Shown here: positions 8,705 through 15,803 of the stretch, in pieces
How positions within the stretch are numbered: position 1 is the stretch's first letter
Layout: each line of letters starts with the position of its first letter
NCBI GenBank assembly: GCA_030432255.1
Contig: JAUIHS010000029.1
Coordinates: 1-50,542 of the forward strand
Direction of reading: 5' to 3'
Source: Phycisphaerae bacterium
GTDB lineage: Bacteria > Planctomycetota > Phycisphaerae > Phycisphaerales > UBA1924
Length of the DNA stretch: 50,542 nt
Translations under genes and position numbers: made by a program
Notes under the pieces: generated by a model
What the model saw: the letters and a program-made list of their open reading frames with translations, nothing else
Told to the model about the DNA's origin: nothing
Database searches by the model: none

Positions 8705-8725
8705 CCGGGATCCGCCGCCACGTGG

Positions 8726-8731
8726 TATCCT
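8726..8731 (+). promoter_or_regulatory. TATCCT -10-like hexamer of upp
   Basis: TATCCT ends six bases before the upp ATG at 8738, the same spacing as at 8111. No Shine-Dalgarno sequence is present. Confidence 0.55.
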
Positions 8732-8737
8732 GCGCAC

Positions 8738-9388
8738 ATGCCACGCCTGCACCCCGACTTCCCCAACCTTCACGTCTTCGACCACCCGCTGATCCAGCAC
8801 AAACTCACCTATGTGCGCGATCGTGAAACCGGCTTCCGGGCGTTTCGTGCACTGGTGAACCAGATCGCCGGCCTCATGGTCTTCGAAGTCACACGCACGT
8901 TCCCCCACGAACGTGTCGATGTCGAAACTCCGCTTGAAGGTACCACGGGGATGCGCATTCGGGGCAAGATCACCATCTGCCCCATCCTCCGCGCCGGACT
9001 CGGTATGTCTTCCGGCGTGTCCGAGATCATGCCGGAGGCACGCGTCGGTCACATCGGACTCGTCCGCGATGAGGAGTCACTCGAGCCCATCGAGTACCTG
9101 AACCGGCTCCCGTCCGATCTCGATGCAGGACCCGTGATCCTGATCGATCCGATGCTCGCGACCGGTGGATCTGCCAGCGCCGCCGTCAGCATGACACGAC
9201 GCCGCGGCGCCAAGGACATCCGCATGATCTGCCTCGTCGCGGCTCCGGAGGGCGTCGCTCGGATGCTCAATGATCATCCAACCGTCCCCGTGTATGCGGC
9301 GGCCCTGGATCGTGAACTCGATGATCGAGGCTACATTCGCCCCGGTCTCGGCGACGCCGGAGATCGCCTCTTCGGGACCGACAGTTGA
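8738..9388 (+). CDS. upp: Uracil phosphoribosyltransferase
   Basis: 216 residues, the usual length. It converts uracil and PRPP to UMP in pyrimidine salvage. The family signatures are all present: ILRAGLGM (residues 83-90), the PRPP loop VILIDPMLATGGSA (133-146) and the uracil-binding C-terminal motif GYIRPGLGDAGDRLFGT. Cytosolic. No transporter or other salvage gene adjoins it; the neighbours are a thioredoxin-like gene and a DNA methyltransferase. The start follows the leaderless promoter pattern seen throughout the window. Confidence 0.97.
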   Translation: MPRLHPDFPNLHVFDHPLIQHKLTYVRDRETGFRAFRALVNQIAGLMVFEVTRTFPHERVDVETPLEGTTGMRIRGKITICPILRAGLGMSSGVSEIMPEARVGHIGLVRDEESLEPIEYLNRLPSDLDAGPVILIDPMLATGGSASAAVSMTRRRGAKDIRMICLVAAPEGVARMLNDHPTVPVYAAALDRELDDRGYIRPGLGDAGDRLFGTDS

Positions 9389-9409
9389 ACTGCATTGTGG
9401 AAAATATGT

Positions 9410-9423
9410 GGATCACCTGATCC
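9410..9423 (+). promoter_or_regulatory. GGATCA/TGATCC inverted repeat before DNA methyltransferase
   Basis: GGATCA and TGATCC are separated by two bases and contain two GATC sites. The repeat lies between upp and the methyltransferase, 27 bases upstream of the TAGGCT hexamer. It could be an operator or a self-methylation switch; this is inference. Two sequences each one base from the DnaA-box consensus (9396-9404, 9407-9415) overlap the area. Confidence 0.35.
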
Positions 9424-9450
9424 GAACTGGCGCTTCGGTATGGACAGCGC

Positions 9451-9456
9451 TAGGCT
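9451..9456 (+). promoter_or_regulatory. TAGGCT -10-like hexamer, leaderless start
   Basis: TAGGCT ends six bases before the ATG at 9463, the same spacing as at the other leaderless starts. The matching -35 is not clear. Confidence 0.45.
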
Positions 9457-9462
9457 TCGCCC

Positions 9463-10437
9463 ATGGCCCAAGCGAAGAAATCCGACTCCTCACCGCGCCC
9501 GACCCACTCCATTCGAGCCTCAGGAGGCAAGGCGAGTGCGAAGGTCTACGTCGGCGACTGCCGGGAACTGCTCCGACGGATCCCCGAATGTCGCCCCGTC
9601 GGGGAACAGGATGAGCGGTGGGCCAATGGTGGTGTTCAACTCATCTTCGCCGATCCGCCCTTCAACTGGAACGTCAAGTACGACAAGTGGCACGACGCCA
9701 TGCCGCGCGAAGACTACCTCGACTTCACCCGGAACTGGCTCGATGCCTGCATCGATGCACTGACACCAACCGGGGCGCTCTGGGTGAATATCCCCGACGA
9801 CACCGCGGCGGAGATCGTCGTGCACCTCAAGTCCCGCGGCCTGACCATGGGCAACTGGTGCATCTGGCACTACCGTTTCGGTCAGAACACGCAGAACTGG
9901 TTCATCAACTCCAAGGTGCATGCACTCTACTTCGTGAAGGACCCGGCCAACCGCATCTGGAATCCGGACGACGTTCTCGAGCCATCCGATCGGGCGACGA
10001 CCTACTTCGATCCGCGCACCATCGAAAAGAAGGAGGGCCGGGCTGGTCTGCGTCTGCCCATGGATGTCTGGTACGGCCAGTACTGGGGGCGCATCCAGGG
10101 GAACAACAAGGAACGTCGCGCCAATCACATGAACCAGATCCCGGAGGTCTATCTGGAGCGCGTGATCCTCTCGACGTCGAACCCCGGCGATGTCGTTCTC
10201 GATCCCTTCCTCGGTTCGGGTACGACTGCAACGGTGGCGCGCGAACTCGGGCGACCTGCGATCGGTGTCGAATTCAGTACCGACAACGCTGCGTCCGCTG
10301 TCGAGCGCATCCGCAAGGGCGCGGTGCGCGTCGGTCTGGCGCGAAACCAGTCCACCGCAATCTTCTCGCCTCGCAAGGTCAGCGAGCGTGCGCTTGAGCA
10401 GTATCGGGATCGCCTGGAGAAGGCCTCGGAATCCTGA
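9463..10437 (+). CDS. Orphan DNA methyltransferase, adenine-N6 type
   Basis: 324 residues. The catalytic motif DPPF (residues 64-67) precedes the SAM motif DPFLGSGTT (about 247-255), the beta-class order. DPPF rather than SPPY points to N6-adenine methylation. The region between (GNWCIWHYRFGQNTQNWF and KVHALYFVKD) matches the N6/N4 MTase family, and the stretch around residues 180-230 would hold the target recognition part. No restriction endonuclase or specificity subunit is nearby, so it is probably a solitary, regulatory methylase. Its stop abuts the stop of the convergent kinase gene with no gap. The recognition sequence cannot be read from the protein. Confidence 0.87.
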   Translation: MAQAKKSDSSPRPTHSIRASGGKASAKVYVGDCRELLRRIPECRPVGEQDERWANGGVQLIFADPPFNWNVKYDKWHDAMPREDYLDFTRNWLDACIDALTPTGALWVNIPDDTAAEIVVHLKSRGLTMGNWCIWHYRFGQNTQNWFINSKVHALYFVKDPANRIWNPDDVLEPSDRATTYFDPRTIEKKEGRAGLRLPMDVWYGQYWGRIQGNNKERRANHMNQIPEVYLERVILSTSNPGDVVLDPFLGSGTTATVARELGRPAIGVEFSTDNAASAVERIRKGAVRVGLARNQSTAIFSPRKVSERALEQYRDRLEKASES

Positions 10438-12525
10438 TCAGTCGGTTGACGCCGATTCGGCGACGTCCGACGCCGGCGCCCGTTCGCGGGCCAGACGACG
10501 CAGGCCGATGAGGGTGCGCTGTGCGGCGGCCAGCATCAATGCCGCGAAGCACCACGCGCTGACCGTGGCTCCTGTGACGATGATCGTGACCAGCAGGTTC
10601 AGTCCATGGACCGACTCCCCCTGGTCGTCAACGCCCCGGGTCATCAGCATGCTCAACCAGGCGCCGAGGATGATCGGGCCGGGCAGCCCGCCAACCAGCA
10701 GCCAGATCACGTAGCCCGGGCCGGTGGAGATGAGTCCCCGCCTGTCGATCCCCCTGATCACGGCCATTGGCAGTGCTGTCGTGATGAGGCACGCCAGCAG
10801 GCTGAGCGTGACACAGGACATCGCCACGATCCGGGCGATCGTCGAATCCGATCCGGAGAGCAGGTACATGGTCACGACCGCGCCGAGGGAGGTCACGTAC
10901 ATCAGGCACTGAGCGACCGAGGCGATGCCCAGCGACGTCTCCCGGCACAGTCGCAGCGCGGTCCGCGCCTGCGCCGCAGCGACCACGGCGCCGACTCCGA
11001 GCAGGGCCGCCGCACCCACCGCACCGATCAGGGCGCCCGCGCCCGGGAGCATCGAGACCCACATCGCGTACGGAACCAGGATCGTCACGATCCACATCGC
11101 CACGACCCCCTGCAAAATGCTGGCCACGACGCTGGGACGGGCGCCCAGCAGGCAGCCATCATGCAGCGAGTCCCCGACGGGATAGCCACACGCACGGCAC
11201 ACCGAGGATTCCTCGATACCCTGCAGGTCGCCGCCGCAACGACGGCACGGCATGCACCAGGGTAAGCCCACCTGCTCTGTGGCAGCGGCTTCCGCCTCCG
11301 CTGGCACATCCTCGGGGTCGCGCACCTTCTTGTGGCGCTCGGCAAGCCGGGAGATGGTCTCGTAGTACGAGCCGGAACTGCCATCTTCAGGGTCGCTGCT
11401 GGCTGACCGCTCAACGTTGCCGATCTCGGCGATGCCCACGAGGTTGGTGCCCGCATAGTCCCGCCCGGGAAGCCGCTCCAGCGCATCGAACATGCGTCGG
11501 GCATTCTTATAGCGGTACAGCGGGTTCTTCCGCGTCGAGCGCAGAATGATCTCGGCAAGATCTTCCGGAATGTCGGAGACGTCAATCTCCGGTTCATCTG
11601 CTTCCAGCGCATCACGGATCGAACTGAATGAGTCACCGAACGGCAGTCGCCCTGTTGCAAGTTCATAGATCGTCACGCCGAGAGCAAAAACGTCCGTGCG
11701 CGTCGAGACGGCCCCATCGAACATCTCCGGCGCCATGTACGCGGGCGTTCCCGCTACGCGCTCCATGCGGTCACCGATCGTGCCCCAGGGCCGATCGCAG
11801 GCAAGTCCGAAGTCCGTGACCACGACCCGGCCGTCAGTCGTCAGCATCACGTTGCCGGGCTTGATGTCACGGTGAACAATGCCGCCGTCATGCAGCGCGC
11901 CCACCGCTTCACACATCCGCCGCGCAATCACCACCACCGCGCGGATGTCCATCGGCCCGTTCTTTCGAACGATGTCCCGCAGGGACGGACCGTCCACGTA
12001 CTCCATGATGATGTACGGCAGACCGTCATGCGTGTTGGCCGCGTAGATCGATGTCAGGCCCGGATGCGACAGGCGGCAGGCGCGCCGAACGCCGTCGCAG
12101 AAGGCCTCGATGTCTGCCCCGGCGTCCGTCTCCGGGACGAAGCGGAGGAACTTGACCGCGACGTGGCGATCGAGCATCTCGTCCCGGCCGTGGTACACCA
12201 CGCCCGTTGCCCCGTGACCGATCTCACGCCCGATTGCGATCGGACCGAGTTGCGTCGGAACCTCGATCTCACGCATCGGCCCTCGCGGCGTGTCCACGGT
12301 GATCGTCGAGAGCGATCCCGTTGCCGAGACATCATGCAGCGTCGGCGCGCCGAGAAAAACGGCATCGTCCGCGCCCTCGTCAGCAGCGACCAACTCCACG
12401 ACCATCGCGCGGAGGTCCTCGCGGCCGTCGCACCGCTCGCTGATGAAGCCGTCGCGCTCCGCAGCGGGCAGGTCCAGCGCCTCGAGAAAGATCTGCTTGG
12501 CGTGCTCGTGCAGGGAATCTGACAT
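10438..12525 (-). CDS. Membrane Ser/Thr protein kinase with zinc ribbon
   Basis: 695 residues. An intact Hanks-type kinase domain spans roughly 97-355: Gly loop GHGATGVV, ATP-anchoring Lys125 in HVAVKF, catalytic loop VHRDIKPGN with Asp220, DFG at 238-240 and GTPAYMAPE in the activation segment. After an acidic linker comes a zinc ribbon (Cys427, 430, 443, 446), then about five hydrophobic segments to the C-terminus. The catalytic domain should face the cytosol. The substrate is unknown. The zinc ribbon resembles those of the membrane proteins at 29827 and 30562. The gene lies 31 bases downstream of the PEP-CTERM gene but has TATGAT just upstream of its ATG. Confidence 0.92.
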   Translation of the reverse strand: MSDSLHEHAKQIFLEALDLPAAERDGFISERCDGREDLRAMVVELVAADEGADDAVFLGAPTLHDVSATGSLSTITVDTPRGPMREIEVPTQLGPIAIGREIGHGATGVVYHGRDEMLDRHVAVKFLRFVPETDAGADIEAFCDGVRRACRLSHPGLTSIYAANTHDGLPYIIMEYVDGPSLRDIVRKNGPMDIRAVVVIARRMCEAVGALHDGGIVHRDIKPGNVMLTTDGRVVVTDFGLACDRPWGTIGDRMERVAGTPAYMAPEMFDGAVSTRTDVFALGVTIYELATGRLPFGDSFSSIRDALEADEPEIDVSDIPEDLAEIILRSTRKNPLYRYKNARRMFDALERLPGRDYAGTNLVGIAEIGNVERSASSDPEDGSSGSYYETISRLAERHKKVRDPEDVPAEAEAAATEQVGLPWCMPCRRCGGDLQGIEESSVCRACGYPVGDSLHDGCLLGARPSVVASILQGVVAMWIVTILVPYAMWVSMLPGAGALIGAVGAAALLGVGAVVAAAQARTALRLCRETSLGIASVAQCLMYVTSLGAVVTMYLLSGSDSTIARIVAMSCVTLSLLACLITTALPMAVIRGIDRRGLISTGPGYVIWLLVGGLPGPIILGAWLSMLMTRGVDDQGESVHGLNLLVTIIVTGATVSAWCFAALMLAAAQRTLIGLRRLARERAPASDVAESASTD

Positions 12526-12533
12526 GCACGGCC

Positions 12534-12539
12534 ATCATA
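12534..12539 (-). promoter_or_regulatory. TATGAT -10-like hexamer of kinase gene
   Basis: On the minus strand TATGAT ends eight bases before the ATG at 12525, again giving an almost leaderless transcript. Confidence 0.45.
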
Positions 12540-12556
12540 ACCCCGTCGAAGCGGAG

Positions 12557-13252
12557 TTACGTGTCCTCTCTCCGGCTCCGTCGGCCACCAAACGCCGCCG
12601 CACCCAACGCCAGACCGGCCAGCGTGCCCGGAGTCGGAGCGCCCGCGGCGACCGGAGTCTCCGGCGTGGTCTCATAGCCCCAGGCCAATGCGTCAACCTG
12701 CGCGAAGTAGGGATCGAAGTACAGTGACACCCAGCCGTAGTGCATCATGCCCGTCAACGGATGTGCGAAGCGGAAGCCCGCATAGCTGGTTCCGTACATC
12801 GCGAGGTCGGTCCGGTCATACCAGCCGTAATACGGCGAGCCACCGACCCGCGCGGCCAGCATGGCACTGTCATCAAAGTCTCCACTCGATGCACCGATCT
12901 GGTCGCCCGCGTTGAGAGCTTTCACGTAGGTATAGGTGCCGAACGCGCCTTCAAGCGTCTGGCTCGAAAGCAGTGCCTCGGCGCCACCCTGCGCTGTTCG
13001 CGCCCAGGCGTTCTCGTACGTCTCCGTGTAGAACGTCCCGACATGCGCCCACACGCCGCTCGACACTCCGGACTCACCGAGGTCCATCGGCTGCTCCGAT
13101 GCCGGCTTCGTCAGATCGAGCGTACGCTCCACCCAGTTGAAATGACCTGTACCCCCGGGGTTCTCGAAGCGAACAGCGACACCATACGCATGCGTACCCG
13201 CGGCCAGAACGACAGCGGCGGCAAACAACTCCCTCTGAGCTTCCTGAGACAT
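12557..13252 (-). CDS. PEP-CTERM-like exported protein
   Basis: 231 residues from the ATG at 13252, which has GGGAGA seven bases upstream. The N-terminal LFAAAVVLAAGTHAYG is a signal peptide. The middle is a beta-rich, Gly/Tyr-rich domain (VRFENPGGTGHFNWVERTLDL) with no recognised fold. The end has the tripartite sorting pattern: a PTPGT motif, a hydrophobic helix (LAGLALGAAAFGG) and the basic tail RRSRRE, a PEP-CTERM variant expected to be processed by an exosortase/archaeosortase-like enzyme and surface anchored. No exosortase is in the window. The frame is open up to 13444 but the upstream part lacks coding character. Confidence 0.78.
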   Translation of the reverse strand: MSQEAQRELFAAAVVLAAGTHAYGVAVRFENPGGTGHFNWVERTLDLTKPASEQPMDLGESGVSSGVWAHVGTFYTETYENAWARTAQGGAEALLSSQTLEGAFGTYTYVKALNAGDQIGASSGDFDDSAMLAARVGGSPYYGWYDRTDLAMYGTSYAGFRFAHPLTGMMHYGWVSLYFDPYFAQVDALAWGYETTPETPVAAGAPTPGTLAGLALGAAAFGGRRSRREDT

Positions 13253-13451
13253 CGAGGATTCTCCCTGTGCAATTTTCTGAACTGACTCCACCGACCATTG
13301 TGTCGATTTGGGCGCTCCGGGCAAGAGGGGAGCGTCTGATAACCAGCGGGGGACGTGGAGAGAGCGGCGATCAGGCATCAGGCATCGGACCGCCTCCGGC
13401 ATGGACTTGAGGAGCTTCCGCACCCTCCCTCTGTTCCCGGCCACTCGTCCC

Positions 13452-13457
13452 TAGTAT
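13452..13457 (+). promoter_or_regulatory. TAGTAT -10-like hexamer, leaderless start
   Basis: TAGTAT ends eight bases before the ATG at 13466 of the O-methyltransferase gene; no ribosome site intervenes. Confidence 0.4.
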
Positions 13458-13465
13458 CTGAGTCC

Positions 13466-14200
13466 ATGGACATCACCCCCGATCTCTGGAAAGACACCTG
13501 TCGCTACCTCCAGACCACATTCGGCACGCTCGCCGAAGAGCCGTTGGCGCAGGTCCTCGCCGGATACCCGGAGGCTGCAAGAGCCGCGGGCCTTCCTGAT
13601 ATTGCCATTTCATCCGAGGTCGGCCGCCTGATGAGCGTCTTTGTCTCGCTGGTGATGGGCAATGCCCACGCCAAGGGGCGCCTTCTCGAAGTCGGAACAC
13701 TCGGGGGCTACTCCGCGCTCTGGCTCGCACGGGCCATGCCGGATCAAGGTCATCTCACCACCATTGAGATGGAGCCGAAGCACGCCGCTTTCGCGCGCGA
13801 CCGTTTCAAGGAAGCCGGATTCGCTGATCGCATCACCGTCGTCGACGGCGCGGCCCTCGATGTCCTGCCCTCGATCGCCGAGGAGTGGGGGCCCGCATCG
13901 ACTGACCTGGTCTTCCTGGACGCCGAGAAGTGCGAGTACCCGGACTATCTCAAGATCATCCGCCCTCTGGTCCGCATCGGCGGCATGATCATCGCCGACA
14001 ACGCCCTCGGATCCGGTAGCTGGTGGATCACGCAGAACCGCACCGACCTCGACGACCGCCGCGCCCGCTCCCACGCCGGCGCCACCGCCTTCAACCAACT
14101 CATGGCCAACGACCCGGACTTCGAAACCGCCGGGATCCCCATCAGAGAAGGTGTCCTCGCCGCAGTGCGCGTGGCGAACACAGCGGGCGCGTCAGGTTGA
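13466..14200 (+). CDS. O-methyltransferase, family 3
   Basis: 244 residues. It matches the metal-dependent catechol/caffeoyl-CoA O-methyltransferase family: LLEVGTLGGYSALWLARAMP (SAM motif I), TTIEMEPKHAAFARDRF, DLVFLDAEKCEYPDYL (metal-binding Asp near residue 152) and GGMIIADNAL (second metal ligand region). Cytosolic; substrate unknown. The start is the ATG at 13466 because the family domain begins near residue 10 and the promoter hexamer sits just upstream. It converges on dnaN with 50 bases between the stops. Confidence 0.9.
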   Translation: MDITPDLWKDTCRYLQTTFGTLAEEPLAQVLAGYPEAARAAGLPDIAISSEVGRLMSVFVSLVMGNAHAKGRLLEVGTLGGYSALWLARAMPDQGHLTTIEMEPKHAAFARDRFKEAGFADRITVVDGAALDVLPSIAEEWGPASTDLVFLDAEKCEYPDYLKIIRPLVRIGGMIIADNALGSGSWWITQNRTDLDDRRARSHAGATAFNQLMANDPDFETAGIPIREGVLAAVRVANTAGASG

Positions 14201-14250
14201 ATGCCACAAGCGCGCTCGACCCGAATGCCTCAATGCCAACCACCGAATGC

Positions 14251-15405
14251 CTACTTCAGATTCACCGGCATCACGACATACAGGAAGTCGTTGCCCGAAC
14301 GAATCAGGCCCGGCTTGTTCGGTGCCTTCAGTTCCAGCGTGACATTCCGGTCATCGATGACCTTCAACGCGTCCGTGATGAAGGATGGGTTGAAGCCGAT
14401 GGTCACATCGCCGCCGTCATAGCTGGACATGTCCACCTTGATCTCGGCCTCGCCCATCTCAGGGGCGCGACTCGATAGCGTGAGACGATTGCCATCCTCG
14501 CCGGAGAACGCCATCGAAACGCCGCGTGACTCTTCGTTTGTCAGCAGCGCTGCGCGCTTGACCGCACTGCTCAGGATGTCGACGTCGAACGCGGCCTTCT
14601 TGTCCTGGTCCTTCGGAATGACATCCTCGTAGGGCGGGAAGCTGCCCTCGACCAGATTCGAGGTCAGCACGGTCCCGGGAATGTCATCTTCCTCCTCGAA
14701 TGCGAAGATGACCTGGTTGTCGGAGATGGCCACCGTCACCGGTGCATCCGTGCCCGCCACCAACCGGGACGCCATGTTCAGCGCCTTGGTCGGAATGATG
14801 CAGAGCGTTTCTTCGGGGGCGCCGTCAGCCGGCTCCGCCATGCCGCGGGCCAGTGCGAGGCGTCGACCGTCGGTCGCGACCATCTCGAGCTTCTTACCGG
14901 TCCGGCGCAGGAGCACGCCGTTGATGGCGTAGCGTGAATTCTCGCGGGCGGTCGAGAAGATGGTACGAGAGATGAGTTGGCGGAAACCCTCAGCGCTGAT
15001 GGTGAAGCGGCTGCCACCATCCTTCGGCACATCGGGCAGCGCGGGGAATTCGGTTGCGGGATAGCCGTACACTTTGAACGTGGCATCGGCACCGCGGATC
15101 TCGCACGCATCGCCGGTGGCTTCCAGCGTGAGCGTCGGTTCACCGTCCTCAGCGTTGACGATCTGCTTGAGTTTGTCCGCGGGCACGAGCACTTCGCCCT
15201 CCTCGGACACGTCAACCTGCGTCGTGCTGAGTCGGATCGAAATCTCCGCATCCGTCGCCGACATCGTCAGCAGCCCGCCACCGCCATGCCGACCCACCTG
15301 CAGGCGGATGCACGACAACTGAGGCCGGGGCGTCCGAGACGGAACCACACCGGACACCATGTTCACCGCATCGAGCAGCGCACCTCGATCACAGATCGCC
15401 TTCAT
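14251..15405 (-). CDS. dnaN: DNA polymerase III beta sliding clamp
   Basis: 384 residues, normal for the clamp. It forms the dimeric ring that tethers DNA polymerase III. Seen in the sequence: the N-terminal LLDAVNMVSGVVPSRTPRPQL, the domain-2 start SRFTISAEGFRQLISRTIFSTA, YAINGVLLR, VATDGRRLAL, and the C-terminal FLYVVMPVNLK, a typical clamp ending. The ATG at 15405 follows AAGGAG at ten bases. dnaA, recF and gyrB are absent from the window, so this is not the classic dnaA-dnaN cluster. It diverges from the transketolase gene. Confidence 0.96.
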   Translation of the reverse strand: MKAICDRGALLDAVNMVSGVVPSRTPRPQLSCIRLQVGRHGGGGLLTMSATDAEISIRLSTTQVDVSEEGEVLVPADKLKQIVNAEDGEPTLTLEATGDACEIRGADATFKVYGYPATEFPALPDVPKDGGSRFTISAEGFRQLISRTIFSTARENSRYAINGVLLRRTGKKLEMVATDGRRLALARGMAEPADGAPEETLCIIPTKALNMASRLVAGTDAPVTVAISDNQVIFAFEEEDDIPGTVLTSNLVEGSFPPYEDVIPKDQDKKAAFDVDILSSAVKRAALLTNEESRGVSMAFSGEDGNRLTLSSRAPEMGEAEIKVDMSSYDGGDVTIGFNPSFITDALKVIDDRNVTLELKAPNKPGLIRSGNDFLYVVMPVNLK

Positions 15406-15803
15406 GACCTGGAAACTCCTTCGTTCATCCCGGTCGCACCCACCCCAGCGGCTGCGGTGCATCCGAGCACGGGTTCACACCCCAAGGGGTTGGGGTGTCG
15501 GGGGAGTGTACCCGCGCGGCACGGGTTCTGCACTCGCTCCCCGACCCGGGCGATCCGCGCTGTCAGTCTCCAGGGACGCCCCATCGGGGGATGGTCCGAC
15601 ATTTGCAGCGAATTAAGCGAACTCATCTCATTCTCCGGCAGCCGGTGTTCCGAGAAGTTCTGTATTGTGTCTTGTATCCGATACCCTCCGACCCCTCAGC
15701 CCGGGTCGGCCGACAGAGTCGGGTCCAGTTTTTGTACGGCCAGAACGGAACTTTGCCAGCCCGGCCGGGAGCGGGTTGGCCTTACACCATGGGGACCTCG
15801 TCC
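15406..15803. other. Divergent dnaN/tkt intergenic region
   Basis: 398 bases without a convincing gene. It holds the dnaN ribosome site (AAGGAG) at its left end and, at 15477-15498, a perfect 9-bp hairpin (ACACCCCAA, loop GGGG, TTGGGGTGT) with no T tract on either side, so it is not a simple terminator. The AT-richer stretch around 15610-15690 (TTAAGC, TGTATTGTGTCTTGTATCC) is the likely promoter zone for one or both genes. I could not assign -35/-10 pairs with confidence. Confidence 0.6.

Noticed and set aside
9396..9415. DnaA boxes as an origin
   Set aside because: Only two sites, each with a mismatch, and no AT-rich unwinding region. Kept only as a possible regulatory feature of the methylase gene.
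9463..10437. Restriction-modification system
   Set aside because: No endonuclase, specificity subunit or other defence gene adjoins the methyltransferase; the neighbours are upp and a kinase.
14196..14256. Repeated GAATGCC words between the O-methyltransferase and dnaN
   Set aside because: Four copies of a 5-7-base word at irregular spacing in 60 bases; too short and irregular to call a repeat.
15406..15803. Replication origin next to dnaN
   Set aside because: No cluster of DnaA boxes and no dnaA, gyrB or rpmH nearby; only the dnaN gene itself suggested it.
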